Part shown: positions 54,857-62,425 of the stretch, in pieces
Layout of the letters: each line of letters opens with the position of its first letter
How positions within the stretch are numbered: position 1 is the first letter of the stretch
Source of the DNA: a virus
DNA: 64,000 nucleotides
IMG/VR virus record: IMGVR_UViG_3300048930_000192
Span: 62,001-126,000 of that record
Reading direction: 5' to 3' (one strand)
Translations under genes and position numbers: made by a program
The notes under the pieces: generated by a model
What the model saw: only the letters and a program-made list of their open reading frames with translations
What the model was told of the DNA's origin: nothing
Databases searched by the model: none

Positions 54857-55056
54857 ATAATCTAATAGAAAAAAGAACTATTAATTGGGCGAGTATTCAT
54901 ATACGATACAAGTTGAATTATAATTTGTTCATATATTACAATGGTCTTATTACTAATTTCCCAAAATATCCAGATTTTAAAATTGACGGATCATATGAGT
55001 TATACAATTCTTGTAGCCCCATTGGAATAATACAATATGACGAAACCGGATTATAA
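54853..55056 (+). CDS. Small YDG-TG family protein
   Basis: 67 aa: LFIYYNGLITNFP, IDGSYELYN, YDETGL. Overlaps both neighbours. Confidence 0.7.
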   Translation: MNNLIEKRTINWASIHIRYKLNYNLFIYYNGLITNFPKYPDFKIDGSYELYNSCSPIGIIQYDETGL

Positions 55057-55252
55057 TAACCCCAAAATAGATATTGGATATTATTTAATGTCTAGATACG
55101 ACAATGACGGGTATGTGAAGATGTATTTTTACTACAACGGTGAATTAATATTAACCCCTTGGCAAACAAATTTTGGCGAAGACGGTGGATATTATTTCGA
55201 CGGCCTTCAATACTTTGAGTTCGATGAAACAGGGATACCAATATATGAGTAA
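55037..55252 (+). CDS. Small YDG-TG family protein
   Basis: 71 aa: KMYFYYNGELILTP, EDGGYYFDG, FDETGIPIYE. ACAGGGATACCAATAT precedes the next ATG. Confidence 0.7.
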   Translation: MTKPDYNNPKIDIGYYLMSRYDNDGYVKMYFYYNGELILTPWQTNFGEDGGYYFDGLQYFEFDETGIPIYE

Positions 55253-55454
55253 ATCTAAACCACATAAGTCATTTTTAATGACTCCCATTAAAAATAAAAT
55301 GCGATCTAGAATTTATTATGATGGATGTATACTTGTTGAAACACGAGAAAAATCTGTATTGGATATCTATAGATTTAAGGAGTATGGTGTGAGTGGCGAA
55401 TATGGTGGTTGGAAAACGCCATGGGTAACTGAAACCGGGTTAACAGGGTTCTAG
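55245..55454 (+). CDS. Small YDG-TG family protein
   Basis: 69 aa: RSRIYYDGCILVE, VSGEYGGWK, VTETGLTGF. Its MSKSKPHKS start is like that of the next member. Confidence 0.7.
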   Translation: MSKSKPHKSFLMTPIKNKMRSRIYYDGCILVETREKSVLDIYRFKEYGVSGEYGGWKTPWVTETGLTGF

Positions 55455-55479
55455 CACCATTATATGGGATTCAATATAT

Positions 55480-55668
55480 ATGAGTAAATCTAGAAAATGT
55501 AAAGAATGGATTAATATAACTGTAAATAAACATATAACTAGAATTTACTATGATGGATCTCATTGGGGGTTTCTGTACGTCGCCACGGGCGATCCACTAG
55601 AGTGTTATTTTGATAACGATGGGAGATATTGGATCATGGGAAAATCCATTGATGAGACTGGGCTATGA
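55480..55668 (+). CDS. Small YDG-TG family protein
   Basis: 62 aa: ITRIYYDGSHWGF, NDGRYWIMG, IDETGL. The leader TTCAATATATGAGTAAATCT is nearly the same as before the previous member, showing duplication. Confidence 0.7.
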   Translation: MSKSRKCKEWINITVNKHITRIYYDGSHWGFLYVATGDPLECYFDNDGRYWIMGKSIDETGL

Positions 55669-55723
55669 AAACTAATGGCATAATAGGATGGCATTCAATA
55701 TTTAGATCAAAGAGGGTTACCAA

Positions 55724-55888
55724 ATGAATTTTAGGTCACTTACATCGATTTCAATTTACAATTCATGCGGATCTTTCCTGCACATTTACTATGACGGAAG
55801 TATATCGGCCCGTGGTTGCAGTGGTATTTTTTATGAGGATGGTGGATATCTATCCAATAATTATTATTTTAATGAGACAGGTCTATGA
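55724..55888 (+). CDS. Small YDG-TG family protein
   Basis: 54 aa: FLHIYYDGSISARG, EDGGYLSNN, FNETGL. AGAGGGTTACCAA upstream; its stop overlaps the next ATG. Confidence 0.7.
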   Translation: MNFRSLTSISIYNSCGSFLHIYYDGSISARGCSGIFYEDGGYLSNNYYFNETGL

Positions 55889-56139
55889 AAACAAATACTA
55901 AACTTACTGACTGGATCATTATAACTTCTTTTGGTACATATAAAGTCATCCTCGAATACAACGGCAGTATACTGCACTTTTTTACTAAACTGGCATCAAA
56001 AGAAGAAAAACTAAATTACAATGGTATAAAAATAGCGGAATCAGATGGTGAATATTATATGGTAAATTGCTCAGTCGATTCAACCGGAATTATAGACCAG
56101 ACCTATAGAGGTCGATTAAAATTCGATGACTTGACTTGA
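55885..56139 (+). CDS. Small YDG-TG family protein
   Basis: 84 aa: KVILEYNGSILHF, SDGEYYMVN, VDSTGIIDQT, with a C-terminal extension that runs into the next promoter. Last member of this array. Confidence 0.7.
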   Translation: MKTNTKLTDWIIITSFGTYKVILEYNGSILHFFTKLASKEEKLNYNGIKIAESDGEYYMVNCSVDSTGIIDQTYRGRLKFDDLT

Positions 56140-56164
56140 CTAGATGATGCCACGAAGATATAAT
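56136..56164 (+). promoter_or_regulatory. Consensus phage promoter
   Basis: TTGACT (second of two tandem TTGAC), 17 bp with TGCCACGAAG, TATAAT; serves tRNA-Ile and TilS. Confidence 0.88.
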
Positions 56165-56202
56165 ATCTCGAATCGCGTAGTTTTCACGAATCGTATAAAT
56201 GA

Positions 56203-56275
56203 TGGGTTGTAGCTCAGTTGGTAGAGCAAAAGATCGATAATCTTTAAGTCATAGGTTCGAGTCCTATCAGCCCAA
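56203..56275 (+). tRNA. tRNA-Ile (GAU)
   Basis: 73 nt. Acceptor TGGGTTG/CAGCCCA, D-stem GCTC/GAGC, anticodon stem AAAGA/TCTTT with loop TCGATAA (GAU at 56,236-56,238), T-arm ATAGG-TTCGAGT-CCTAT. Compared with the usual CTGATAA loop, positions 32 and 33 are swapped, leaving C33. It is in the same transcript as TilS. Confidence 0.85.
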
Positions 56276-56292
56276 TTTTGGAGATGTATTAA

Positions 56293-56472
56293 ATGCCAGA
56301 TTTAGAGCGCCTCACAGATGACCTTATGCTAGACCTAAGCAAAGGCGACGAATCAAAACACCAATATTACATTGGCTATATTACAGGTAAAACTACTGCA
56401 AGAAAAGAAATTGCATTTGCCGCTATTGTTCTTGGCGTAATTATCTGTGTGTTTGGCTTCTTTGCTTCTTGA
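56293..56472 (+). CDS. Small tail-anchored membrane protein
   Basis: 59 aa, MPDLERLTDDLMLDLSKGDE... with a C-terminal membrane helix (IAFAAIVLGVIICVFGFF). Between the tRNA and tilS. GGAGATGTATTAA upstream. Function unknown. Confidence 0.7.
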   Translation: MPDLERLTDDLMLDLSKGDESKHQYYIGYITGKTTARKEIAFAAIVLGVIICVFGFFAS

Positions 56473-56479
56473 ATATAAA

Positions 56480-57460
56480 ATGAGCCACATCAATCAAATC
56501 TCAAATTCATGGCGCCGTCTAGTTGGCACCAATAAAGTGCTTCTGATGGTTTCTGGTGGCGTAGACAGCATGGCTTTAATGGAAACCGCATTACGAGCCA
56601 ATGTTGACTTTGAGGTGTTGCATATTACCCATGATATGCGACCTGCAAGCGAAACTGATAATGACCGAAAGATCGTGGAAGAATATTGTGCCGACCACGA
56701 TGTTCCGTTTCATAACATTGCCGTTACAAGTGAATCCAAGACTGAAACAGATTACCGCAATCTTCGAGTAAAGGTAATCTGTGATCTTACCAATGAACTT
56801 GGCATCAAATATGTTGCCACTGGGCACCATTCAGATGACCAGATTGAAACCATTTTGATGAAGATTTGTCGAGGTTGCGGCCTTGAAGGCCTGAGTGGCA
56901 TTGCAGAGACCTCAGAATATCCGACCGTTGATCCGCAATTTACATATGTTCGGCCACTACTGAATACTCCAAAATCTGTTCTTATTGATATTTGCCTTGA
57001 AAATAATGTGCGATGGCACGAAGATGTTACCAACGCAGATGCCGATATTACTCGGAACGCGATTAGAAACAAGGTTGTGCCACTACTCAAGCAATTGTAC
57101 CCTGGCATTAACTCTGCATTTAATAACATGGCTGACAATTCTCGAATGGCACTTGACCATATTACCAATGAAGTATCTGAATATATTGCCTCGCAATTAG
57201 ACGAATATGGCTCTGGCTGCTTTGACCGCAAACAGCTAAAGGCCAAGAGCGATTGCTTCATTCGGTATTGGCTAATTGGTATTCATAGTCATAATAGCTA
57301 TAATGGTATGGACAAATTGAAGAAAACGTATACTATGGAATTCATCAAGTGTATTAAATCAACCAAAGTAAGGAACACTGTAATGAGATATGGTAATTGC
57401 GAAATGTTCTTTGCCAGAGATAAGATTTACGTTATTGGTCAACCGCATAATCAAAAATAA
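56480..57460 (+). CDS. tilS: tRNA(Ile)-lysidine synthetase
   Basis: 326 aa. PP-loop LMVSGGVDSMALM, then TGHHSDDQIETILMKICRG and CGLEGLSGI, VRPLL and WHEDVTNADADITRNAIRNK are the TilS signatures in order. TilS uses ATP to attach lysine to C34 of tRNA-Ile2(CAU), changing its identity from Met to Ile and its codon from AUG to AUA. It is shorter than E. coli TilS (about 430 aa), lacking most of the C-terminal domains, like the compact bacterial forms. The phage tRNA at 42,096 is the likely substrate. Confidence 0.92.
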   Translation: MSHINQISNSWRRLVGTNKVLLMVSGGVDSMALMETALRANVDFEVLHITHDMRPASETDNDRKIVEEYCADHDVPFHNIAVTSESKTETDYRNLRVKVICDLTNELGIKYVATGHHSDDQIETILMKICRGCGLEGLSGIAETSEYPTVDPQFTYVRPLLNTPKSVLIDICLENNVRWHEDVTNADADITRNAIRNKVVPLLKQLYPGINSAFNNMADNSRMALDHITNEVSEYIASQLDEYGSGCFDRKQLKAKSDCFIRYWLIGIHSHNSYNGMDKLKKTYTMEFIKCIKSTKVRNTVMRYGNCEMFFARDKIYVIGQPHNQK

Positions 57461-57484
57461 AGATATAATTATCGTGCGTAACGA

Positions 57485-57513
57485 TTGATGTAGACTTACC
57501 ACAAGTCTACAAT
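57485..57513 (+). promoter_or_regulatory. Phage promoter, weaker -35
   Basis: TTGATG, 17 bp with TTACCACAAGTC, TACAAT. Confidence 0.75.
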
Positions 57514-57548
57514 ATATCACGTTCGTATAGACAAAAGCGAGACAAAAT

Positions 57549-57881
57549 ATGCCAAATGACTTTTTCAGCCGTGAAAATCTTGAGAACCTTGAAAAAAGGC
57601 CACATCTGCCAACAGAAGAGGAATTGGAAGCTTCTATTGAGGATCCAAAGAACACTGTTCTTAACCTTATTGGCCATATGGTAGACAATAAAATGTTGGC
57701 TTTTAAGTTGGATGTTGACACCAAGAGGTTTGACGAAAAGGACACCATGAGGGTGATTGTTCTTGGTGTCAAGGCCCTCAAAAATGTATTGTATCGCCTC
57801 GGTAAGGAAAATGATATTTCCAAAGAAGAAATTGATGCCATTATAGATGACGATTCTAATGGTGGCATGCACTTTATCTAA
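57549..57881 (+). CDS. Hypothetical acidic helical protein
   Basis: 110 aa, MPNDFFSRENLENLEKRPHL..., mostly helical, acidic C-terminus (EEIDAIIDDDSNGG). Not recognised. Confidence 0.7.
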   Translation: MPNDFFSRENLENLEKRPHLPTEEELEASIEDPKNTVLNLIGHMVDNKMLAFKLDVDTKRFDEKDTMRVIVLGVKALKNVLYRLGKENDISKEEIDAIIDDDSNGGMHFI

Positions 57882-57894
57882 AAAGAGATATAAA

Positions 57895-58380
57895 ATGAAA
57901 AGACCAAAGTTAATTTTTGACATGGCTAAAATGTCTGGTATAAGTGCGCCTATAGATTATTCTGAACACCGATCAATTACTGCTGCCGACTTGGTAAAAT
58001 TAGACAGAAAAATCAACCAACCGATGATTTATACCACAACTACAGCCACAATATATAAAAATCAATCTCAATCGCATATGGTCGAAGAAAATTGTATTCT
58101 TAAAGTTTACATAAACGACAAACAATCCCGAATTATTCTGCACTGTAGAAGGCCTTGTAACAACAAACATGCTACTGCCGGCTATTACTATAATGACCGA
58201 ATATTTGAAATAGCAAAGACAGACCATTTGTCGAGAACACTTAACCGAGCAGGCCAAACTCTTCGGTGCAGACTTAGTTGCTTAAATGGCACAACTTTTG
58301 AATATAAGCGGTCTAAATTTACTGAATGTACCACTGAAAGTGTTAAGTTTATGTTTGGTAAAGCATATATGATTATATAA
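57895..58380 (+). CDS. Hypothetical basic protein
   Basis: 161 aa, MKRPKLIFDMAKMSGISAPI..., basic, with CILKVYINDKQSRIILHCRR strands and several Cys. AAAAGAGATATAAA upstream. Not recognised. Confidence 0.65.
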   Translation: MKRPKLIFDMAKMSGISAPIDYSEHRSITAADLVKLDRKINQPMIYTTTTATIYKNQSQSHMVEENCILKVYINDKQSRIILHCRRPCNNKHATAGYYYNDRIFEIAKTDHLSRTLNRAGQTLRCRLSCLNGTTFEYKRSKFTECTTESVKFMFGKAYMII

Positions 58381-58388
58381 ATATCGTA

Positions 58389-58547
58389 ATGAAATCCAGA
58401 CTAGAAATAATTAAGGCTCTTTTACGAAAACAAAGTTTAGAAAAAATGAAGTCTACCGGTATTACACGGTCTAAATCTTGGGGTGGTAAACCAACCGCCA
58501 AGAAAGATCGAGTTTCGTCCAAGAAGAATCTTCGGTTCAATTCATAG
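58389..58547 (+). CDS. Small very basic protein
   Basis: 52 aa, MKSRLEIIKALLRKQSLEKM..., Lys/Arg-rich (SKSWGGKPTAKKDRVSSKK), resembling small ribosomal or nucleic-acid-binding proteins. Not recognised. Confidence 0.6.
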   Translation: MKSRLEIIKALLRKQSLEKMKSTGITRSKSWGGKPTAKKDRVSSKKNLRFNS

Positions 58548-58555
58548 GAGTATGT

Positions 58556-58762
58556 GTGTTGTATACTAATAAGTTTGAGGTCGCTACCCAAATTACTCGT
58601 TCGTATACCGCAGTTACTAAATCTGGGCACGAAATTACTGTGCAAGCACCAGCATTGGCTTCTGCTCAGGAAATCTTCAAGAGTAAGATGCCTGCATCTA
58701 TGATTTTGCGCATTAAAGATAACAACGGTAAAGTTGTTTGGCGCAACAGTCACCTAATGTGA
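58556..58762 (+). CDS. Hypothetical protein
   Basis: 68 aa from a GTG start with AGGAGTAT upstream. Strand-rich (VATQITRSYTAVTKSGHEITV) then helix. Not recognised. Confidence 0.65.
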   Translation: MLYTNKFEVATQITRSYTAVTKSGHEITVQAPALASAQEIFKSKMPASMILRIKDNNGKVVWRNSHLM

Positions 58763-58785
58763 CGCATTTGAGAGGAACTTAGATA

Positions 58786-58962
58786 ATGCCGTATTATGTT
58801 TGCTATAATGAGAATGAGAATGGATATTGGAATAGGTCAATGGGGTGGGTGCAATATAGATTGGCAGACCATTATACTGCGATGGAAGCAAGAAATAATG
58901 AGCCGCCTCATGGTGGCGTTTGGATTCTTGTAAGTGAAGCCGCAAAAAATGAAACTCCATAA
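58786..58962 (+). CDS. Hypothetical protein
   Basis: 58 aa, MPYYVCYNENENGYWNRSMG..., aromatic-rich. GAGGAACTTAGATA upstream. The last codons form the 5' arm of a hairpin AAACTCCA...TGTGGAGTTT (58,952-58,977) that may be a terminator. Not recognised. Confidence 0.65.
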   Translation: MPYYVCYNENENGYWNRSMGWVQYRLADHYTAMEARNNEPPHGGVWILVSEAAKNETP

Positions 58963-58994
58963 TTGTGTGGAGTTTGTTTATTGGTGTTTAAATT

Positions 58995-59309
58995 ATGGAA
59001 AATAATGTTTTCGATGTGTCGGAATTATTTCGAGGCGTGGTAGAGGTGCATGATACTCCAATGCAATATGTTAAAATGTTAGTTTATAATAACAATACCA
59101 CGTCTATTGTTATTCTTAACAAGTCAGGCCAACTAAATTACTTTTCGCCAACAGCAGATGCTATTTTGCCAACTTTGGCTGACCCGATTCTTTTGTCGTC
59201 AAGCGGCGAATGCTGCGGGGGATCAGCAGATATAACCAATAATTATACCGAATTCATTGAATGTTGGTCTAACAACAGCCAAAAGTTTAATGATATTATA
59301 ATGTCGTAA
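58995..59309 (+). CDS. Hypothetical protein
   Basis: 104 aa, MENNVFDVSELFRGVVEVHD..., with strands VKMLVYNNNTTSIVILNKSG and a CCGGSADI segment. Not recognised. Confidence 0.65.
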   Translation: MENNVFDVSELFRGVVEVHDTPMQYVKMLVYNNNTTSIVILNKSGQLNYFSPTADAILPTLADPILLSSSGECCGGSADITNNYTEFIECWSNNSQKFNDIIMS

Positions 59310-59341
59310 AGATATGGTCTAACTTATATTAGACGATCGAC

Positions 59342-59370
59342 TTGACTTGAATATGCCAAGTCGATATAAT
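59342..59370 (+). promoter_or_regulatory. Consensus phage promoter
   Basis: TTGACT, 17 bp with TATGCCAAGTCGA, TATAAT. Confidence 0.88.
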
Positions 59371-59426
59371 ATTTTGCGTACATTCTATCGACTAGCTGTA
59401 AACTTTCCCAATCAGAGGTTTGGCAT

Positions 59427-59861
59427 ATGAATGTTAAATTATTTGCCATGTGTTCATTTGTGGCAGTCAGCAATTGCTTTGCAGTTGATCCGGGATGGTC
59501 TGATTCAGAATGGCGGTCATTTTACGACGCTCTGAGGCAAACTGAAACTGGTGCAGAGCCAAACGAAGGATTGGGTGCAGTTGGCGACAATGGCAATGCA
59601 ATTGGACCGTATCAAATTTGGGATGCGTATTATGCCGACGCCAAGCAATACGACAGTGGTATTGGTGGCGTCTACGAGGATGTTAAAAACGACAAGGCTT
59701 TAAGTGAAAGAGTGGTAAAGGCGTATATTTGCAGATATCTTCCAAAGAATGGTTCTATGGAAGATGCCGCTCGAATTCATAATGGTGGTCCAAAGGGGCA
59801 TAAGAAAAAGTCAACTTTGGGTTATCTTAAGAAGTTTAAGAAATTTTTGCTTGGTACTTAA
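59427..59861 (+). CDS. Secreted lysozyme-like protein
   Basis: 144 aa. Signal peptide MNVKLFAMCSFVAVSNCFA, then ALRQTETGAEPNEGLGAVGD, GNAIGPYQIWDAYYADA and AARIHNGGP. A Glu in TETG followed by a GPYQI loop is the layout of lysozyme-fold (i-type lysozyme or transglycosylase-like) enzymes that cut peptidoglycan. The Lys-rich C-terminus (HKKKSTLGYLKKFKKFLL) could bind the envelope. Periplasmic action is inferred from the signal. Confidence 0.75.
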   Translation: MNVKLFAMCSFVAVSNCFAVDPGWSDSEWRSFYDALRQTETGAEPNEGLGAVGDNGNAIGPYQIWDAYYADAKQYDSGIGGVYEDVKNDKALSERVVKAYICRYLPKNGSMEDAARIHNGGPKGHKKKSTLGYLKKFKKFLLGT

Positions 59862-59873
59862 TAGGAAACAAAA

Positions 59874-61052
59874 ATGACTGGTTACAACTTTGTCGTTAAC
59901 GGTCGGCAATATACTCCTGTGCCGAAGGACTCTGCTATTGCAGACGGCTTTAAGCCTGGCTGTTATGTCATTAAGCACCGAATGAATGGCCCGGACTATT
60001 TCGAACCGGTAACCAATGTTAATATTCCAAAGAAGATTTATGGCGATTGCACTCGATATGCAAATCGAATTTGGAAACAATTCAAGGAATCTAATGAAAA
60101 TGTCGGCGTTCTTCTTTCTGGTGAACGAGGCAGCGGCAAGACTTTGTTGAGCAAGGTCATTTCTAATATGGCCATGCAAGAAGGTATGAGTACGATTTTG
60201 GTAAATGATCCAGAAACCGGATCTAGATTCGGCGAACTGATGCAGATGATTCCACCATCTGTTGTTATTCTGGATGAATTCGAGAAAATTTACGAAAAAG
60301 ATGACCAGATGAAGATGCTAACGGTGCTTGATGGTGTTTTGAGCAATCGGCATCTGTTCATTATTACGGTAAATGACTATAGTATGCTCGACGATCACCT
60401 ATTGAATCGCCCGGGGCGAATTCGGTATCGTATCAAGTATAATGGTCTAAGCGAAAGCGAAATTCGGGAATATTGCAACGAGGTTCTGATTGACAAGGGT
60501 CAAATTGAAGGCATTCTTATGCTAACCTCAATGTTCCACAAATTTAACTTTGATATGCTTCGAGTTTTGGTTGAAGAAATGAATAAGTACGGCGAAACTG
60601 CAATTGAAGCCGTGCAAATTCTTAATATTGATCCCAGCCATAGCGAGCGTTTGTTTGAATATAGGGTATTCATTAACGATATTGAGATTGACACCAATTT
60701 ATACTATAGCTATGGCATCGGTCGTCAAAATCCTATGTCTCAAGATTGTGATGACTCAAATTTGCATATTAGGTATGGTCTGCAAGCAATCAAAGTTGGC
60801 TCCAAAATTGTCCAAACAAACTCGGATCAAGAAACTACCCTTTATCAATTGCTGGCTAATTCAACCCCCAATATCAATCAAAAATATTCTTCTGATGTGG
60901 GGTATGAAAATGCTATATCCAAAGAAAATCTCGTATCTCATAATCACATTGACGGAAAATATGTATATGTCATAAAGGATGGTAATCTGAATGTAAAGAT
61001 TGTCTTTACCAGAGAAAGTCGCAAAAATGACTTTAATTATTATGCCTTCTAA
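59874..61052 (+). CDS. AAA-type ATPase
   Basis: 392 aa. GVLLSGERGSGKTLLSKVIS is Walker A (about residue 82), SVVILDEFEKIY Walker B, FIITVNDYSMLDDHLLNRPG sensor 1 and Arg finger. A small helical domain follows, and a separate strand-rich C-terminal part from about residue 265. The N-terminal 60 residues (YTPVPKDSAIADGFKPGCYV) may bind a client. Such phage ATPases are common next to metabolism genes, with unknown clients. AATAGGAAACAAAA precedes the start. Confidence 0.85.
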   Translation: MTGYNFVVNGRQYTPVPKDSAIADGFKPGCYVIKHRMNGPDYFEPVTNVNIPKKIYGDCTRYANRIWKQFKESNENVGVLLSGERGSGKTLLSKVISNMAMQEGMSTILVNDPETGSRFGELMQMIPPSVVILDEFEKIYEKDDQMKMLTVLDGVLSNRHLFIITVNDYSMLDDHLLNRPGRIRYRIKYNGLSESEIREYCNEVLIDKGQIEGILMLTSMFHKFNFDMLRVLVEEMNKYGETAIEAVQILNIDPSHSERLFEYRVFINDIEIDTNLYYSYGIGRQNPMSQDCDDSNLHIRYGLQAIKVGSKIVQTNSDQETTLYQLLANSTPNINQKYSSDVGYENAISKENLVSHNHIDGKYVYVIKDGNLNVKIVFTRESRKNDFNYYAF

Positions 61053-61087
61053 GTTATGAACGGCATAAGTTATTTTGATAAATGATC

Positions 61088-61116
61088 TTGACTTGAATTT
61101 GCCAATCGTCTATAAT
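61088..61116 (+). promoter_or_regulatory. Consensus phage promoter of the NAD-related operon
   Basis: TTGACT, 17 bp with TTTGCCAATCGTC, TATAAT. Confidence 0.9.
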
Positions 61117-61156
61117 TTTCTGTGAATTTCTCGAAACTCTTTAATTTGGAGAAGCC

Positions 61157-61468
61157 ATGATTTACAACGGCGATTTCCCAGTCAATGTCAAGATGCCGAT
61201 TCGCAATAAGGAAAAGGCTGCAATGAAAGTCGGACCGACTTTCAAGAAGATTGACCTTCTTGACCTAGAAGCAGAAGCAGAGGGCAATGCTATTCGCCGA
61301 ATGAAAACTTCATTCAGTAGTGGCAATAATCCTGTTCTTGGTCGTCGCCTTGTTCGTCAGGGTGTCAAAGAGAGCCGCGGGCGAACGATGGTTGGCAATA
61401 AGAGAGTTGTGAACCTTACCAAAGATCACAACGCTGCGCGTGAAAAGTATATCATTGGCTCCGAATAA
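61157..61468 (+). CDS. Hypothetical basic protein
   Basis: 103 aa, MIYNGDFPVNVKMPIRNKEK..., basic C-terminal half (RRLVRQGVKESRGRTMVGNK). First gene of the operon with the PRPP synthetase-like and NAMPT-like genes; ten bases before the former. Not recognised. Confidence 0.7.
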   Translation: MIYNGDFPVNVKMPIRNKEKAAMKVGPTFKKIDLLDLEAEAEGNAIRRMKTSFSSGNNPVLGRRLVRQGVKESRGRTMVGNKRVVNLTKDHNAAREKYIIGSE

Positions 61469-61477
61469 GGAATTAAA

Positions 61478-62413
61478 ATGTCAGACGATAAACTGGTTCA
61501 CATCTTAGGACCAAAGACCAATCTAGACATTGGCGATTGCGGTAGCAATGAATACGACGGTGTTGTTTATCCTTACGATTCCGGATATGCAATCCAGTAT
61601 ATTGAATATACCACGTTCTCTGGTGGTGAAATTCATCTAGATATGGAGAATTGCTTTAGTAAGATTAATTACCATATGCCAAGTGTTATCAGGGCACGAC
61701 TACAATCAGCCAATGATGTTATGGCTCTATTTTCGCTAATGGATATCTATAAGCGCCGTGGCCATATTCCGGATATCTTGGAAATTCCATATTTCCCATA
61801 TGCTCGTCAAGACAGGGCAACTACACCGTATACCAGTTTCAGTTTGAAGTGGTTTGCCGATCTAATCAATACGTTTAATGCTCCGTATGTATTTTCTTAT
61901 GATCCGCACAGTGTAGTTACACCAACACTGGTCAATAATTTCAGATCACCAGATATCACTGGTTGTATGTCATTGGCGATCAGTAAGGGTTGCCGATCAT
62001 TGTTCAACGGCAACGACTATACTGTGGTATCACCAGACGCTGGCGGCTACAAGCGGGCAAGCCAATTTGCCGAAAAGATCAAGATGCCGTTTGCTACTGG
62101 TATGAAAGTCAGAAATCCTGCTACTGGCAAAATTGAAAAAGTCGAAATCTTTGGCGATGTTGGTGAAAATGCAATTATCATTGATGATATTTGCGACGGT
62201 GGCCGAACCTTCATTGAACTTGCAAAGATCCTAAAAGAGCAAAGGGGATGCAAAAAGGTTGCATTGTATGTTACTCACGGCATTTTCAGCCGTGGTCTAG
62301 AAGTGTTTGATGGTCTTATTGATAAGATCATTACCACTTCGTCGTTTGTTACACCGTTTACAGACGTTAATAATCCGTTGTTGCACGTTGAACATATTAA
62401 CTTTCCACGATAA
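61478..62413 (+). CDS. prs: PRPP synthetase-like enzyme (possible ADP-ribose pyrophosphate synthetase)
   Basis: 311 aa. PYFPYARQDRAT (ATP-binding region), VFSYDPHS (metal loop), VVSPDAGGYKRASQFA and the phosphate loop IIIDDICDGGRTF match ribose-phosphate pyrophosphokinase. The canonical loop DDxxDTGGT is altered to DDICDGGRT. Phage pairs of this gene with a NAMPT-like gene either make PRPP for nicotinamide salvage or, in the NARP1 pathway, make ADPR-pyrophosphate (Adps) to rebuild NAD+ from ADPR and nicotinamide. Confidence 0.88.
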   Translation: MSDDKLVHILGPKTNLDIGDCGSNEYDGVVYPYDSGYAIQYIEYTTFSGGEIHLDMENCFSKINYHMPSVIRARLQSANDVMALFSLMDIYKRRGHIPDILEIPYFPYARQDRATTPYTSFSLKWFADLINTFNAPYVFSYDPHSVVTPTLVNNFRSPDITGCMSLAISKGCRSLFNGNDYTVVSPDAGGYKRASQFAEKIKMPFATGMKVRNPATGKIEKVEIFGDVGENAIIIDDICDGGRTFIELAKILKEQRGCKKVALYVTHGIFSRGLEVFDGLIDKIITTSSFVTPFTDVNNPLLHVEHINFPR

Positions 62414-62425
62414 AAAGGAGATATC

